Shown here: one piece after another, positions 1-8,120 of the stretch
Position numbering within the stretch: the stretch's first letter is position 1
Layout of the letters: every line of letters begins with the position of its first letter
From: Actinomycetes bacterium
GTDB taxonomy: Bacteria > Actinomycetota > Acidimicrobiia > Acidimicrobiales > RAAP-2
Direction: 5' to 3'
Length of the DNA stretch: 37,698 nt
NCBI GenBank assembly: GCA_021810205.1
Contig: JAJZJC010000027.1
Span: 1 to 37,698 of the forward strand
Made by a program: the position numbers and the translations under genes
Notes under the pieces: model-generated
What the model was told of the DNA's origin: nothing
Seen by the model: only the letters and a program-made list of their open reading frames with translations
The model's database searches: none

Positions 1-2
1 GG

Positions 3-950
3 ACCGGCAACCCGTCGCGGGCCGTCGCCGTCTACGCCGTCGGCCTGTCCATCGGGCTCACCGGGGGTCCGCTCCTCGAGGCTGGCGTGCTGCCGCTGTT
101 GTCCGAGTCGCTTCGTGCGACCTTCGCCGCGTTGCTGCCGTTGCCGGCAGCCGCCACGGTGCTGTCGCTCGTCGGCGCGGCGGCATCCTGCGACCGCGGC
201 GCCCGTGACCGTGGCACCCGTGACCGCGGCACCCGGCACGGTCCTTCGACCGAACGCGAGGACGGCCTCGCACATCCGCCAGGTCCGGCGGTAGTGCCGC
301 CACCCCCGGCCAGCGGCATGCGCGATGCCGTGCCCGCTCGGCACCCCAGGCTCTTGCAGCTCCCCCCGTTCCGCCTGGCGCTCGGCGTCATGCTGACCTA
401 CCAGGCACCGTTCTCTGCACTTGTCGCCTTCGGTGGGTTGCTCGCGGCGCGCGCCGACGGCGCGACGTCGTCGGGCGTCGAGATCGGATTCGCCGTCTTC
501 TACGCGGTCTCGCTACTCGTCCGCCTGCTGGTAGTTCGCTTGTCGCCCATCCGCTCTCTGCGCAGCGCGCTGGCCGCCTCGATCGTCGCAACGACGGTTG
601 GCGTCGCCCTGCTCGGGACGGCGCACCAGTACGCGTTGCTGGTCATCGGGATGGGGATCCTCGGCGCCCCGCACGGGCTCACCTTTCCCCTTGCCACCTC
701 GATCCTCGCCGAGCACGTGGACCACGACACGCTCGGACGCGCCAACGCCCGGCTCATGGCGTCGACCGACTCGGCCGCCGTCGTCGTGCCGTTGTTGTGC
801 GGATGGGTCGCGACTGCCGTCGGCTATCGGGGGACCTTCCTCTTCGTCGAGCTGCCCGTGGCGCTGTTCGGCGCGTTCCTCGTCGTCCAGCTCGTCGCCG
901 TGCCACGGTGGGCGCAGCCGGCGTCCCACGTCGCAGCGCGCACAGGGTAG
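3..950 (+). CDS. MFS transporter, C-terminal part (5' end lies outside the window)
   Basis: Open reading frame continues upstream of the listed Met to the window edge (TGNPSRAVAVYAVGLSIGLTGG...); multiple hydrophobic TM segments of MFS type. Confidence 0.7.
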   Translation, partial: TGNPSRAVAVYAVGLSIGLTGGPLLEAGVLPLLSESLRATFAALLPLPAAATVLSLVGAAASCDRGARDRGTRDRGTRHGPSTEREDGLAHPPGPAVVPPPPASGMRDAVPARHPRLLQLPPFRLALGVMLTYQAPFSALVAFGGLLAARADGATSSGVEIGFAVFYAVSLLVRLLVVRLSPIRSLRSALAASIVATTVGVALLGTAHQYALLVIGMGILGAPHGLTFPLATSILAEHVDHDTLGRANARLMASTDSAAVVVPLLCGWVATAVGYRGTFLFVELPVALFGAFLVVQLVAVPRWAQPASHVAARTG

Positions 951-971
951 GGTCCGGGCAAGGCGAAGCAC

Positions 972-996
972 GCAGAAGGCGCTCGCGGGCTCCTGC
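972..996. repeat. Small hairpin element, copy 1 (gcagaag-gcgctcgcggg-ctcctgc)
   Basis: Shares 13-nt core agaaggcgctcgc and stem architecture with 7355..7379; both copies are intergenic. Confidence 0.4.
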
Positions 997-1280
997 GATC
1001 GGAGTCGCGTCGTGGCCCTACGTGTCCGGCGTCGAGAGCCCGGCCGCGCTGCCGATGGCCCTCGTCTCCGGGCTCCTCGACGTGTTGGGCGATGCTGGAA
1101 GGCGCCGCCCGCCGCCCGCCGCCTGCGGGCGCTGGGTGAAGTACCTCGACGCGACGAAGAAGCTCACGATCGACGCCTGACGCTGGCCGCAACTGTGCTG
1201 GTCACCCTCGTCCCGTTCGTTCCTGGGCTGCGCCCGATCCGTGGGGCTCGCCGTAGGGCGCGGGCTCCCGGCGCGGTGGC

Positions 1281-2780
1281 TCAAGCTCGCGAAGCGCTCG
1301 GTGCCGCTGCGCTGGTCGGGCTGGCCGGCACGGCCCCGCCGCTCCCGCCGACCGGCGCAGCTGTGCCTGTGCGCATTGCCGACTCGCCTGCGGCCACGAT
1401 CTCCTCTGCAGTCGCGACGACGTCCTCGGGGGAGAGCTCGTCGAGGCTGCGGCGGGCGCCTTCGGGGACGAGCAGGGTGAGAAGCATGCCGGCGAGGGCG
1501 AAGAGCGCGAACAACCGCATCGCACCGGCGGTGCTGAAGTGGTCCTTGATGATCGGCAGGAGGTACACGCCGAGAAAGGCCCCAACTTTGGCAAAGCCGG
1601 CCGAGATCCCGTGACCCGTCGTGCGTGCGCTCGTCGGGAACACCTCGCCAGGAAGGACGAACGTGGTGGTGTTCGGACCGAACTCGGCGAAGAAGTAGCT
1701 CATGCCGAAGAGGATCAGGAACGGCACGACGGCGGTGGTGACCCCGGGGATGACGCCGATGAGCAGGAAGGCCAGCCCCATCAGCGGGAAGCCGATGAGC
1801 TGGAGCCTACGGTGGCCGATACGGTCCATCGTGTAGGCGGCAAGGAAGTAGGCAGGCACCGCGGCCACCGTGAACACGATGAGTTGCAGCGCGAGCACGT
1901 GGATGAGGTCCTTGGACGCCGAGGTGCCCAGCACTCCGCTCACGATGAGCGGCGCTGAGACCGAGTTGCCGTAGTAGGCGTAGTCGAAGAGGAACCAGCT
2001 GCCCGCGGTGCCGACCAGGATCAGGAGGTACCGAGGGTTCGAGAGGAACGCCCAGAGCGAGAGCCGCTTGCCCGGGCCGTCGGCCACGGCGTCGGTCGTC
2101 AGCGCGCCGTCGGAGAAGCTGGTGACCGCGGCGGCCGCCTGCGCCCGCTCGCCCTTCACGCGTGCCAGGTACCGAGGGGATTCGGGCATCCGCCTGCGCA
2201 GCAGGATGACCGCGGCGGCGGGGATGGCGCCAAGCCCGAGCAGGAGACGCCACGCGATGCCGTCGGGCACGCCCGCGCCGAGCAGCGCCAGACCGGCGAT
2301 ATATCCCGCCACGGTGCCGAGGGCCTGCATGGAGAAGACGAGCCCAACCAGCTTGCCGCGGTTGTTGCGGTTGGAGAACTCGCTCATGAGGACCGCCGAC
2401 ATCGGGTAGTCGCCGCCGACGCCGATGCCGAGGACGAAGCGGAACACGAGGAGCCAGATCAAGTCGGGCGCGAACGCGGAGGCCACCGCACCGCCGACCA
2501 TGAGCGCGGCCTCGAGGCCGTAGACCTTCTTGCGCCCGAGGACGTCGGCGATGCGACCGAAGACGAACGCGCCGACGAACGCGGAGATGAGCGTGATGGA
2601 GTTCACCAGGCCGGTCTCGGCGGACGAGAGGTTCCACTGCTTGGCGATCAGGGTGGTGGCCGTCCCGATGATGAAAAGGTCGTATGCGTCGGTGAAGAAG
2701 CCCATGCCCGCGGTGACGATCGAACGGGTGTGAAACCGGCTGAGCGGCGCATCGTCGAGCGTTGCGTCCAGGGTGGCCAC
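1281..2780 (-). CDS. MFS transporter, PHS (phosphate:H+ symporter)-like
   Basis: 499 aa, MGFFTDAYDLFIIGTATTLIAKQWNLS...GIGVGGDYPMSAVLMSEFSNRNNRGKLVGLVFSMQALG...; typical of PHS family / sugar-porter fold. Confidence 0.8.
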   Translation of the reverse strand: MATLDATLDDAPLSRFHTRSIVTAGMGFFTDAYDLFIIGTATTLIAKQWNLSSAETGLVNSITLISAFVGAFVFGRIADVLGRKKVYGLEAALMVGGAVASAFAPDLIWLLVFRFVLGIGVGGDYPMSAVLMSEFSNRNNRGKLVGLVFSMQALGTVAGYIAGLALLGAGVPDGIAWRLLLGLGAIPAAAVILLRRRMPESPRYLARVKGERAQAAAAVTSFSDGALTTDAVADGPGKRLSLWAFLSNPRYLLILVGTAGSWFLFDYAYYGNSVSAPLIVSGVLGTSASKDLIHVLALQLIVFTVAAVPAYFLAAYTMDRIGHRRLQLIGFPLMGLAFLLIGVIPGVTTAVVPFLILFGMSYFFAEFGPNTTTFVLPGEVFPTSARTTGHGISAGFAKVGAFLGVYLLPIIKDHFSTAGAMRLFALFALAGMLLTLLVPEGARRSLDELSPEDVVATAEEIVAAGESAMRTGTAAPVGGSGGAVPASPTSAAAPSASRA

Positions 2781-2853
2781 GATCGGGATCTCCTCTTGTC
2801 GGTGTGACGTGATGCCTAGGGTTGTAATGGGCAGCAGTTACCTGTGCAGGACA

Positions 2854-2875
2854 CGCAGGTGATCGCCAGGTGAAC
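2854..2875 (-). promoter_or_regulatory. Putative PHO-box-like pair of 11-bp direct repeats
   Basis: Minus strand reads GTTCACCTGGC|GATCACCTGCG, two adjacent 11-mers upstream of the PHS-type permease; resembles the actinobacterial PhoP direct-repeat unit. Confidence 0.4.
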
Positions 2876-2924
2876 TCTTGGTGTCCTGACCCACCGGGGG
2901 CGACACCGCCATAGGGTCGGATGT

Positions 2925-3470
2925 ATGGAGGCACGTCGCGTGGAGCTGGACGGCGTCGCGATCGAGCTGGTGACGGGCGACATCGTGCGACAGCCCGGCA
3001 TCGACGCGGTGGTGAACGCGGCAAACGCAGAGCTGCTCCCCGGTGGTGGCGTTGCCGGTGCCGTCCACCGCGCCGCTGGTCCCGGGCTCGCCGCGGAGTG
3101 CCGACCGCTTGCGCCCATCTCGCCCGGCGACGCCGTCATCACGGGAGGGCACGACCTCGCGAACCCCTATGTGATCCACTGCCTCGGACCGGTCTACGGC
3201 AAGGACCGCCCCGAAGACGAACTGCTCGCTACCTGCTACCGGCGCGCGCTGGAGCTCGCCGAGCGCCACGGCCTACGCTCAGTGGCGTTCCCGGCGATCT
3301 CGACCGGCGTCTTCGGCTACCCGATGCCGCTGGCAGCCGAGGTGGCCATCTCGGCGGTGCTCTCGATGCTCGAGGAGCTCGAATCGGTACGGACGATCCG
3401 CTTCGTGCTGACCGAGGACGAAGCGTTGCGCCACCACGACGATGCGTTGCGACGCCTCGCTGCACTCTGA
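2925..3470 (+). CDS. Macro domain (ADP-ribose-binding/hydrolase) protein
   Basis: IELVTGDIVRQPGIDAVVNAANAELLPGGGVAGAVHRAAG...AFPAISTGVFGYP macro-domain signatures. Confidence 0.93.
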   Translation: MEARRVELDGVAIELVTGDIVRQPGIDAVVNAANAELLPGGGVAGAVHRAAGPGLAAECRPLAPISPGDAVITGGHDLANPYVIHCLGPVYGKDRPEDELLATCYRRALELAERHGLRSVAFPAISTGVFGYPMPLAAEVAISAVLSMLEELESVRTIRFVLTEDEALRHHDDALRRLAAL

Positions 3471-3540
3471 CCGACTGCGGAGCGCCTGGCGTTCGCTCTG
3501 ACTCCTCGTCGCAACCACGCGCGGCGCGCGCTGCACGCGG

Positions 3541-3580
3541 ACGCGCGACTCGGGGCCGCGAATGGCCCCGAGTCGCGCGT
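3541..3580. terminator. Bidirectional hairpin terminator between convergent genes
   Basis: Perfect 17-bp inverted repeat acgcgcgactcggggcc-gcgaat-ggccccgagtcgcgcgt between genes ending at 3470 (+) and 3601 (-). Confidence 0.75.
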
Positions 3581-3600
3581 ATCGAGTCAGCTGAAGATCG

Positions 3601-4242
3601 TCAGCTCGCGCAGACGGTGATCCCTGTTCCACTGGCCGTTGCGGAGAGGTGCCCGGCCGACGAGGAGAGCGACAGGAACCCTTGGCCGCTGATCGGCGCG
3701 GACGAGGCCCCTGGGAGGCCGGGCGTCGACACGCAACCGCCCTTGCCAGGTGTGGGCAGCGACGGTGCCGGCAGTGTGCCCAGCGTCGGCAGTGACGGAA
3801 GCGATGATGGAGATGTCGACGACGAAGATGTCGACGACGAAGATGTCGACGCCGGAGATGTCGACGCCGGCGGGGTGAGCGACGGCAGTGTGGGGAGCTT
3901 CGGCGGTGTGAGCGACGAGGACTTGACCGTGATCGAACCTCCGCCCGCGGCGCTGTTTCCACCGAGCGTGCCCGATCCAGAGAGAGATCCTCCCGATGGC
4001 GAGGCCGTCGCCTTGGTCGACAGGCTCCCGCTGGTAGATGTCGCCGAGGGAGTCAACGCCGTCTTGGCGCTCGTCAGCGTGCCCTGGGTCGCCGCTGGAG
4101 CGGCGCCGATGCCCATCACTCCTGCGGCGGCGGCACCGCCGGCGGCAACAGCGAGGGCGGCTGCGGCGCCGAGGCGTCCGACGTGCCTCCCCTTGCCTCG
4201 AGGGCCCGCGTCGTGGTCGGTCCGTAGGTTCTGTGTCGTCAT
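3601..4242 (-). CDS. Secreted/surface Ser-Thr-Pro-rich low-complexity protein
   Basis: N-terminal positively charged + hydrophobic Ala-rich segment, then long S/T/P/G-rich region with PASTSSSSTSSSSTSPSS repeats. Confidence 0.6.
   Translation of the reverse strand: MTTQNLRTDHDAGPRGKGRHVGRLGAAAALAVAAGGAAAAGVMGIGAAPAATQGTLTSAKTALTPSATSTSGSLSTKATASPSGGSLSGSGTLGGNSAAGGGSITVKSSSLTPPKLPTLPSLTPPASTSPASTSSSSTSSSSTSPSSLPSLPTLGTLPAPSLPTPGKGGCVSTPGLPGASSAPISGQGFLSLSSSAGHLSATASGTGITVCAS
3812..3871. repeat. Four tandem 15-bp repeats (gatgtcgacgacgaa type) inside the Ser/Thr-rich CDS
   Basis: Units 3812-3826, 3827-3841, 3842-3856, 3857-3871; last two diverge at the 3' end of the unit. Confidence 0.85.
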
Positions 4243-4379
4243 GTTCCCTCCTCGTGGGGTGGGGATCGCCTACATGCGGCCGCCTCGACGCGCGGCTCGG
4301 CGAGGCCGAGCGACGGGCCGCGGCGGCTCGAGGAAGGAACGGGTAGCGCGGGGCGATCTTTCGATCCCGCCGTGTTCCC

Positions 4380-4442
4380 TCGCCGGCGGGCCGAGCATCG
4401 TCGCCGGCGGGCCGAGCATCGTCGCCGGCGGGCCGAGCATCG
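4380..4442. repeat. Three perfect tandem copies of a 21-bp repeat (tcgccggcgggccgagcatcg)
   Basis: Identical units at 4380-4400, 4401-4421, 4422-4442; intergenic. Confidence 0.9.
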
Positions 4443-4495
4443 TCGTCGACGTGGCGGCGATCGCCTCAGGAGGCGGGCGCGCCTGCCAGGGCCGG

Positions 4496-5287
4496 TCATC
4501 GCGCAGGGTTCGAGGTGCGACGGAGAGGGAGCAGCGCACGATAGGCCGCGTCGGCTCGGCGGCGGGTGAGGACGTCGGTGGCGACGAGCTGGTCCAGTAC
4601 GTGCTCCTGGCGCTGCTTCGCCAGGGTGTAGTGCTCGAGCGGGTTGTACGCAGACGGTGCCTGTGGCAGCCCCGCGAGCATGGCTGCTTCCGCCCAATCG
4701 AGCCGGTCGGGGCTCACCCCGAAGTAGCCGCGTGCCGCTTGGCTTGCCCCCCAGTAGCCGTTGCCGTAATAGATGGCGTTCAGGTACATGTCGAGGATCT
4801 CGGACTTCGAGTACTCGAACGACAGTTTCACCCCGAGCGCCAGGTCTTGCAGCGTGGTGCCCAGCCCGGGCGGCTGGGGATACAGCTGCTTCGCCAGCTG
4901 CTGCGCGATCGTGCTGCCACCGGGGTCGCCGCTGCGCTCGAGGGAGGCGACGGCGGCACGTGACGCACCGCTGAGGACGTTCACGAAGACGTTTGTGTAG
5001 AAGTGCTGGTCCTCGACCGCGACGATGGCCTTGGCCAACTTGGCCGAAAGGGGAAGACGCAACAGTGCGCCGTGGTGGGCGCGCACGATCGCAGCAACCT
5101 TGCTCTGCGCGTCGCTCACTCCGGGTAGCGCGAGCTCGAAGCTGAACGCCGCGACGGTCAGTGCCGCGAGCAAGGAGGCCGCGAGGACCGCAGCCCGCGC
5201 GATGCGTCGCCGCCACCGACGGGAGCTACGGCCCGCGGAGGTCTCCTGTCGGGTGCGCGGTTCCGACCTCGAACACCGAAACCTCAT
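4496..5287 (-). CDS. Monofunctional peptidoglycan glycosyltransferase (GT51)
   Basis: VEDQHFYTN...GGSTIAQQLAKQLYP...YSKSEILDMYLNAIYYGNGYWGASQAARGYFG...EAAMLAGLPQAPSAYNP GT51 motifs; no transpeptidase domain. Confidence 0.93.
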   Translation of the reverse strand: MRFRCSRSEPRTRQETSAGRSSRRWRRRIARAAVLAASLLAALTVAAFSFELALPGVSDAQSKVAAIVRAHHGALLRLPLSAKLAKAIVAVEDQHFYTNVFVNVLSGASRAAVASLERSGDPGGSTIAQQLAKQLYPQPPGLGTTLQDLALGVKLSFEYSKSEILDMYLNAIYYGNGYWGASQAARGYFGVSPDRLDWAEAAMLAGLPQAPSAYNPLEHYTLAKQRQEHVLDQLVATDVLTRRRADAAYRALLPLRRTSNPAR

Positions 5288-5573
5288 GTCCCCCTCAGCT
5301 TGCTACTGCGAGACTCCGCTTGGTCGTCGGGTCGGCACTGGCGGCGCCTGCGACCGTGCGAGCCTGGTCCCATGCAGGGATCGGCGAGCTCTCCATGAGG
5401 GCAACTCGACCGCTGCTTCGAGATGTCCGGTCGGTCTTTCGTGCCAGGTTGCACGCTTCACGACACGCGTGGGGTGCTCCGCTGCATGCCGGGGGCGCGA
5501 GCAAAGAGCAGCAATCGGCGCGAAGATGCCACCGGCTGCGGCGAACCGATCGGCGCGGGCCGGGATGTGGACG

Positions 5574-7256
5574 ATGGCGGGGGGCGTCATGGAGGCGTCG
5601 GGGGTGAGCCAAGCGGGCGCCGTTGAGCGGCGCCTCGGGCTGACGGTGGACGCTACGGCCGTCCGAGAGGCGGCCTATGTCCGCGCCTTCGAGCTCGCCA
5701 TGGACGCGCAGACGCCGCATCCTGGCACCGTCAAGGAGATCGCGGCGCTGCTCGAGGAGGGGCTGGCGAGAGACTGGCCGGAGGTCGTACGTGCTGCGAT
5801 GTTCGCTGATGCGGCGGCGTCCAAGGGACGATGTCATGGCGCGTTCCGAGATGCGGTGCAGCGCCTCCTGTCGCGTGCCGAGACCGACGCGGCGCCTGCA
5901 ATGATCGCCGTGGCGCTCGCGCTGCGGGCGACGAGGGACGTCGCCGACGGCGACTCCCGGTTCGGAGCGGGAGCCGACGGCGACCTCGTGCGCGCGTCAG
6001 TCATCTTGGAGTCCTCTGACGGCCCGGTCATCGAGCGGATCTCCGCGCACAACTCGTGCGCGATGGCCTATGGCGAGCGATGGCTGTGGGAGATCGCGGA
6101 CGAGCAGTACGCGGTCGCCATGAAGCTCGCGCCGGATCCACCCCCGCCGTGGGCACGCTTCGTGCTGCCGGCCGTGGTCTACAACCGTGCCGAAATGCAG
6201 GTGAGCTGGGCGTGCATCCTCCGTCAGCTCGGTGACGAGACCGGGGTCCGAGAACGCTGGCAGGTCTGGCAGGAAGTGATCACCGCGGCGCCAAAGGTCG
6301 GGATGCCTGCGTCATGGCAGATCGAGCTGCGTGCGTTGGGCACTCTGATCGGCGCACTGGCGCGCGAGGACATCGCCGACGATGCGCGCGCCCAACTCGA
6401 GGCGCTCGATCCCTCTGGCCACCCGGGTGCGTCGCCCGAAGGGTGGTTGCAACTCGCGATTGCCGTGGCCGACCAGCGAGAGGGTCGGCTCGAGACAGCG
6501 CACCATGCCGTCGAGCACGCGCTCGCTACGATCGACTGCCACCAGTCCGGTGACGCGTACGATCTCGCGCTCTGCATTGCCGCCGAGCTCGAAAGTGTCG
6601 AGCGAGAGGACACGCGCCATCCTGCGGCTGCCATGCGGTACGCGCGGCGCCAGCTCGCGCTGCGCTGGTCGTACCGGTCGGCCGCGCACGGCTCGGTGCT
6701 CGGCCGTATCGAGTCGGAGCGACTGCGCCGAGAGCACGACGTGGTGACCCAGCAAGCGCACCTTGACGATCTGACGGCGCTCTTGAACCGCCGGGGCTTC
6801 GCCCGCTATCTCGAGTCGATCGCGCGTCAGTCGATCGGGACCATTTCGCTGCTCGTCGCCGACCTGGATCGGTTCAAGAGGGTGAACGACCGGTTCGGTC
6901 ACCAAGTGGGCGACATGGTGCTCATCTCCGTAGGCCAGGTGCTCCACGCCCATGTGCGTCCGGCCGACTGCGCGGTACGTCTCGGGGGGGACGAATTCGC
7001 GATCGTCCTTGCGTCGGCACCCCCCGACATCGCTCGTCGGCGTGCCGAGGCTCTCATCGACGCGGTTCGTCGACATCCCTGGCACGAGCTCGCGCCAGGG
7101 CTCTCGATCACCATCAGCGTCGGGTTCGCATCGGGTGCGACGGCCGACTTCGAAGAGCTGACCGAGCGAGCGGACCGAGCGCTCTACTCGGCCAAACGAC
7201 AAGGACGCAACCGGGTCGTCTCCGACAGTGCTCACGAACGGGCTCGGGGTTCGTGA
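5574..7256 (+). CDS. GGDEF-domain diguanylate cyclase with N-terminal helical/TPR-like region
   Basis: C-terminal DDLTALLNRRGFARYL...DLDRFKRVNDRFGHQVGD...VRLGGDEFAIVL; start chosen near 5574/5589, listed ORF overextends to 5025. Confidence 0.88.
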   Translation: MAGGVMEASGVSQAGAVERRLGLTVDATAVREAAYVRAFELAMDAQTPHPGTVKEIAALLEEGLARDWPEVVRAAMFADAAASKGRCHGAFRDAVQRLLSRAETDAAPAMIAVALALRATRDVADGDSRFGAGADGDLVRASVILESSDGPVIERISAHNSCAMAYGERWLWEIADEQYAVAMKLAPDPPPPWARFVLPAVVYNRAEMQVSWACILRQLGDETGVRERWQVWQEVITAAPKVGMPASWQIELRALGTLIGALAREDIADDARAQLEALDPSGHPGASPEGWLQLAIAVADQREGRLETAHHAVEHALATIDCHQSGDAYDLALCIAAELESVEREDTRHPAAAMRYARRQLALRWSYRSAAHGSVLGRIESERLRREHDVVTQQAHLDDLTALLNRRGFARYLESIARQSIGTISLLVADLDRFKRVNDRFGHQVGDMVLISVGQVLHAHVRPADCAVRLGGDEFAIVLASAPPDIARRRAEALIDAVRRHPWHELAPGLSITISVGFASGATADFEELTERADRALYSAKRQGRNRVVSDSAHERARGS

Positions 7257-7264
7257 GCACTGTC
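7224..7264 (+). terminator. Hairpin overlapping the stop codon of the GGDEF gene
   Basis: Perfect 16-bp inverted repeat gacagtgctcacgaac-gggctcggg-gttcgtgagcactgtc; TGA stop lies in the right arm. Confidence 0.65.
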
Positions 7265-7354
7265 TGCATCGGCGCCGTCATGTCGGGCGCTCACCACAGC
7301 CGCACAGGGTGATCGCCCGTCCCACGGCAGGAGTGCGTTTGTCTCGCAGGACGC

Positions 7355-7379
7355 GTAGAAGGCGCTCGCAGACTTCTGC
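7355..7379. repeat. Small hairpin element, copy 2 (gtagaag-gcgctcgcaga-cttctgc)
   Basis: Same core and stem-loop as 972..996 with stem differences that mostly keep pairing. Confidence 0.4.
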
Positions 7380-7441
7380 ACGTGCGAGTGATACTGCGAT
7401 GATCGGGTGAGTGTGCATGTTGTGGTTGTACGACATGAAGT

Positions 7442-7459
7442 TCACTCGAAGTCAAGTGA
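7442..7459. promoter_or_regulatory. Imperfect 18-bp palindrome, candidate SoxR/MerR-type operator
   Basis: tcactcgaagtcaagtga immediately upstream of the soxR-like GTG start. Confidence 0.35.
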
Positions 7460-7472
7460 TCATGATGCTAGA

Positions 7473-7961
7473 GTGACGGCTGTGGTCGACAGCACGCTGA
7501 GCATCGGGGAGGTCGCCGAACGTACCGGCGTCGCTCCCTCCGCGCTGCGCTACTACGAATCCGAGGGGCTGCTCGCCTCCACGAGGACCTCGGGGGGCCA
7601 GCGCCGCTACCCTCGGGCGGCGCTACGGCGCATCGCCTTCGTGCGCGTGGCGCAGCGGGTGGGTCTCAGCCTCGATGAGATCCGCCATGCGCTCGCGTCG
7701 CTGCCTGCGTCGCGCACGCCTACGAAACAGGACTGGGGCAGGCTGTCGGCGCTGTGGCGCTCGAGATTGGACGACCAGATTGCGGTGCTCGAACGATTGC
7801 GCGACGAGCTCACATCGTGCATCGGCTGCGGATGCCTCTCGCTGCGTTCATGCACGCTGTACAACCCCGGCGACAGGGCTGCAGCGTTGGGCAGCGGGCC
7901 CCGCTATCTCGTCGCCGACGAGCGACCTCCTGTGCGCCCGCGGCGAGCGCGGCCTGGCTGA
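7473..7961 (+). CDS. soxR: MerR-family redox-sensitive regulator SoxR
   Basis: MerR HTH (LSIGEVAERTGVAPSALRYYESEGLL) plus the [2Fe-2S] motif CIGCGCLSLRSC; GTG at 7473 preferred over the listed 7407. Confidence 0.92.
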   Translation: MTAVVDSTLSIGEVAERTGVAPSALRYYESEGLLASTRTSGGQRRYPRAALRRIAFVRVAQRVGLSLDEIRHALASLPASRTPTKQDWGRLSALWRSRLDDQIAVLERLRDELTSCIGCGCLSLRSCTLYNPGDRAAALGSGPRYLVADERPPVRPRRARPG

Positions 7962-8120
7962 TTTCCCCTCGTCGCCGTCCCTGGCGCGGCGCGCTGGCGA
8001 CTCCCTCGGGTGCAATACCGATGACGGACCACAAACCTGAAGTGGAGTTCTTCGCGTTGCGCCGGGGCATGTGGGAAGTACGCTCGGTGTGCCATCACCG
8101 ACAGCTGGGGGTACCACGCC

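Noticed and set aside
797-1180. 127-aa plus-strand ORF and neighbours in the 950-1281 gap
   Set aside because: Overlaps the MFS gene out of frame, no recognisable domain, Arg-rich composition typical of spurious ORFs in GC-rich DNA.
4380-4442. CRISPR array
   Set aside because: Units are contiguous 21-mers without spacers and there are no cas genes; no CRISPR array seen elsewhere in the window.
2921-4963. 680-aa plus-strand ORF
   Set aside because: Shadow ORF overlapping the macro-domain, secreted protein and GT51 genes; low-complexity R/P/A/D sequence.
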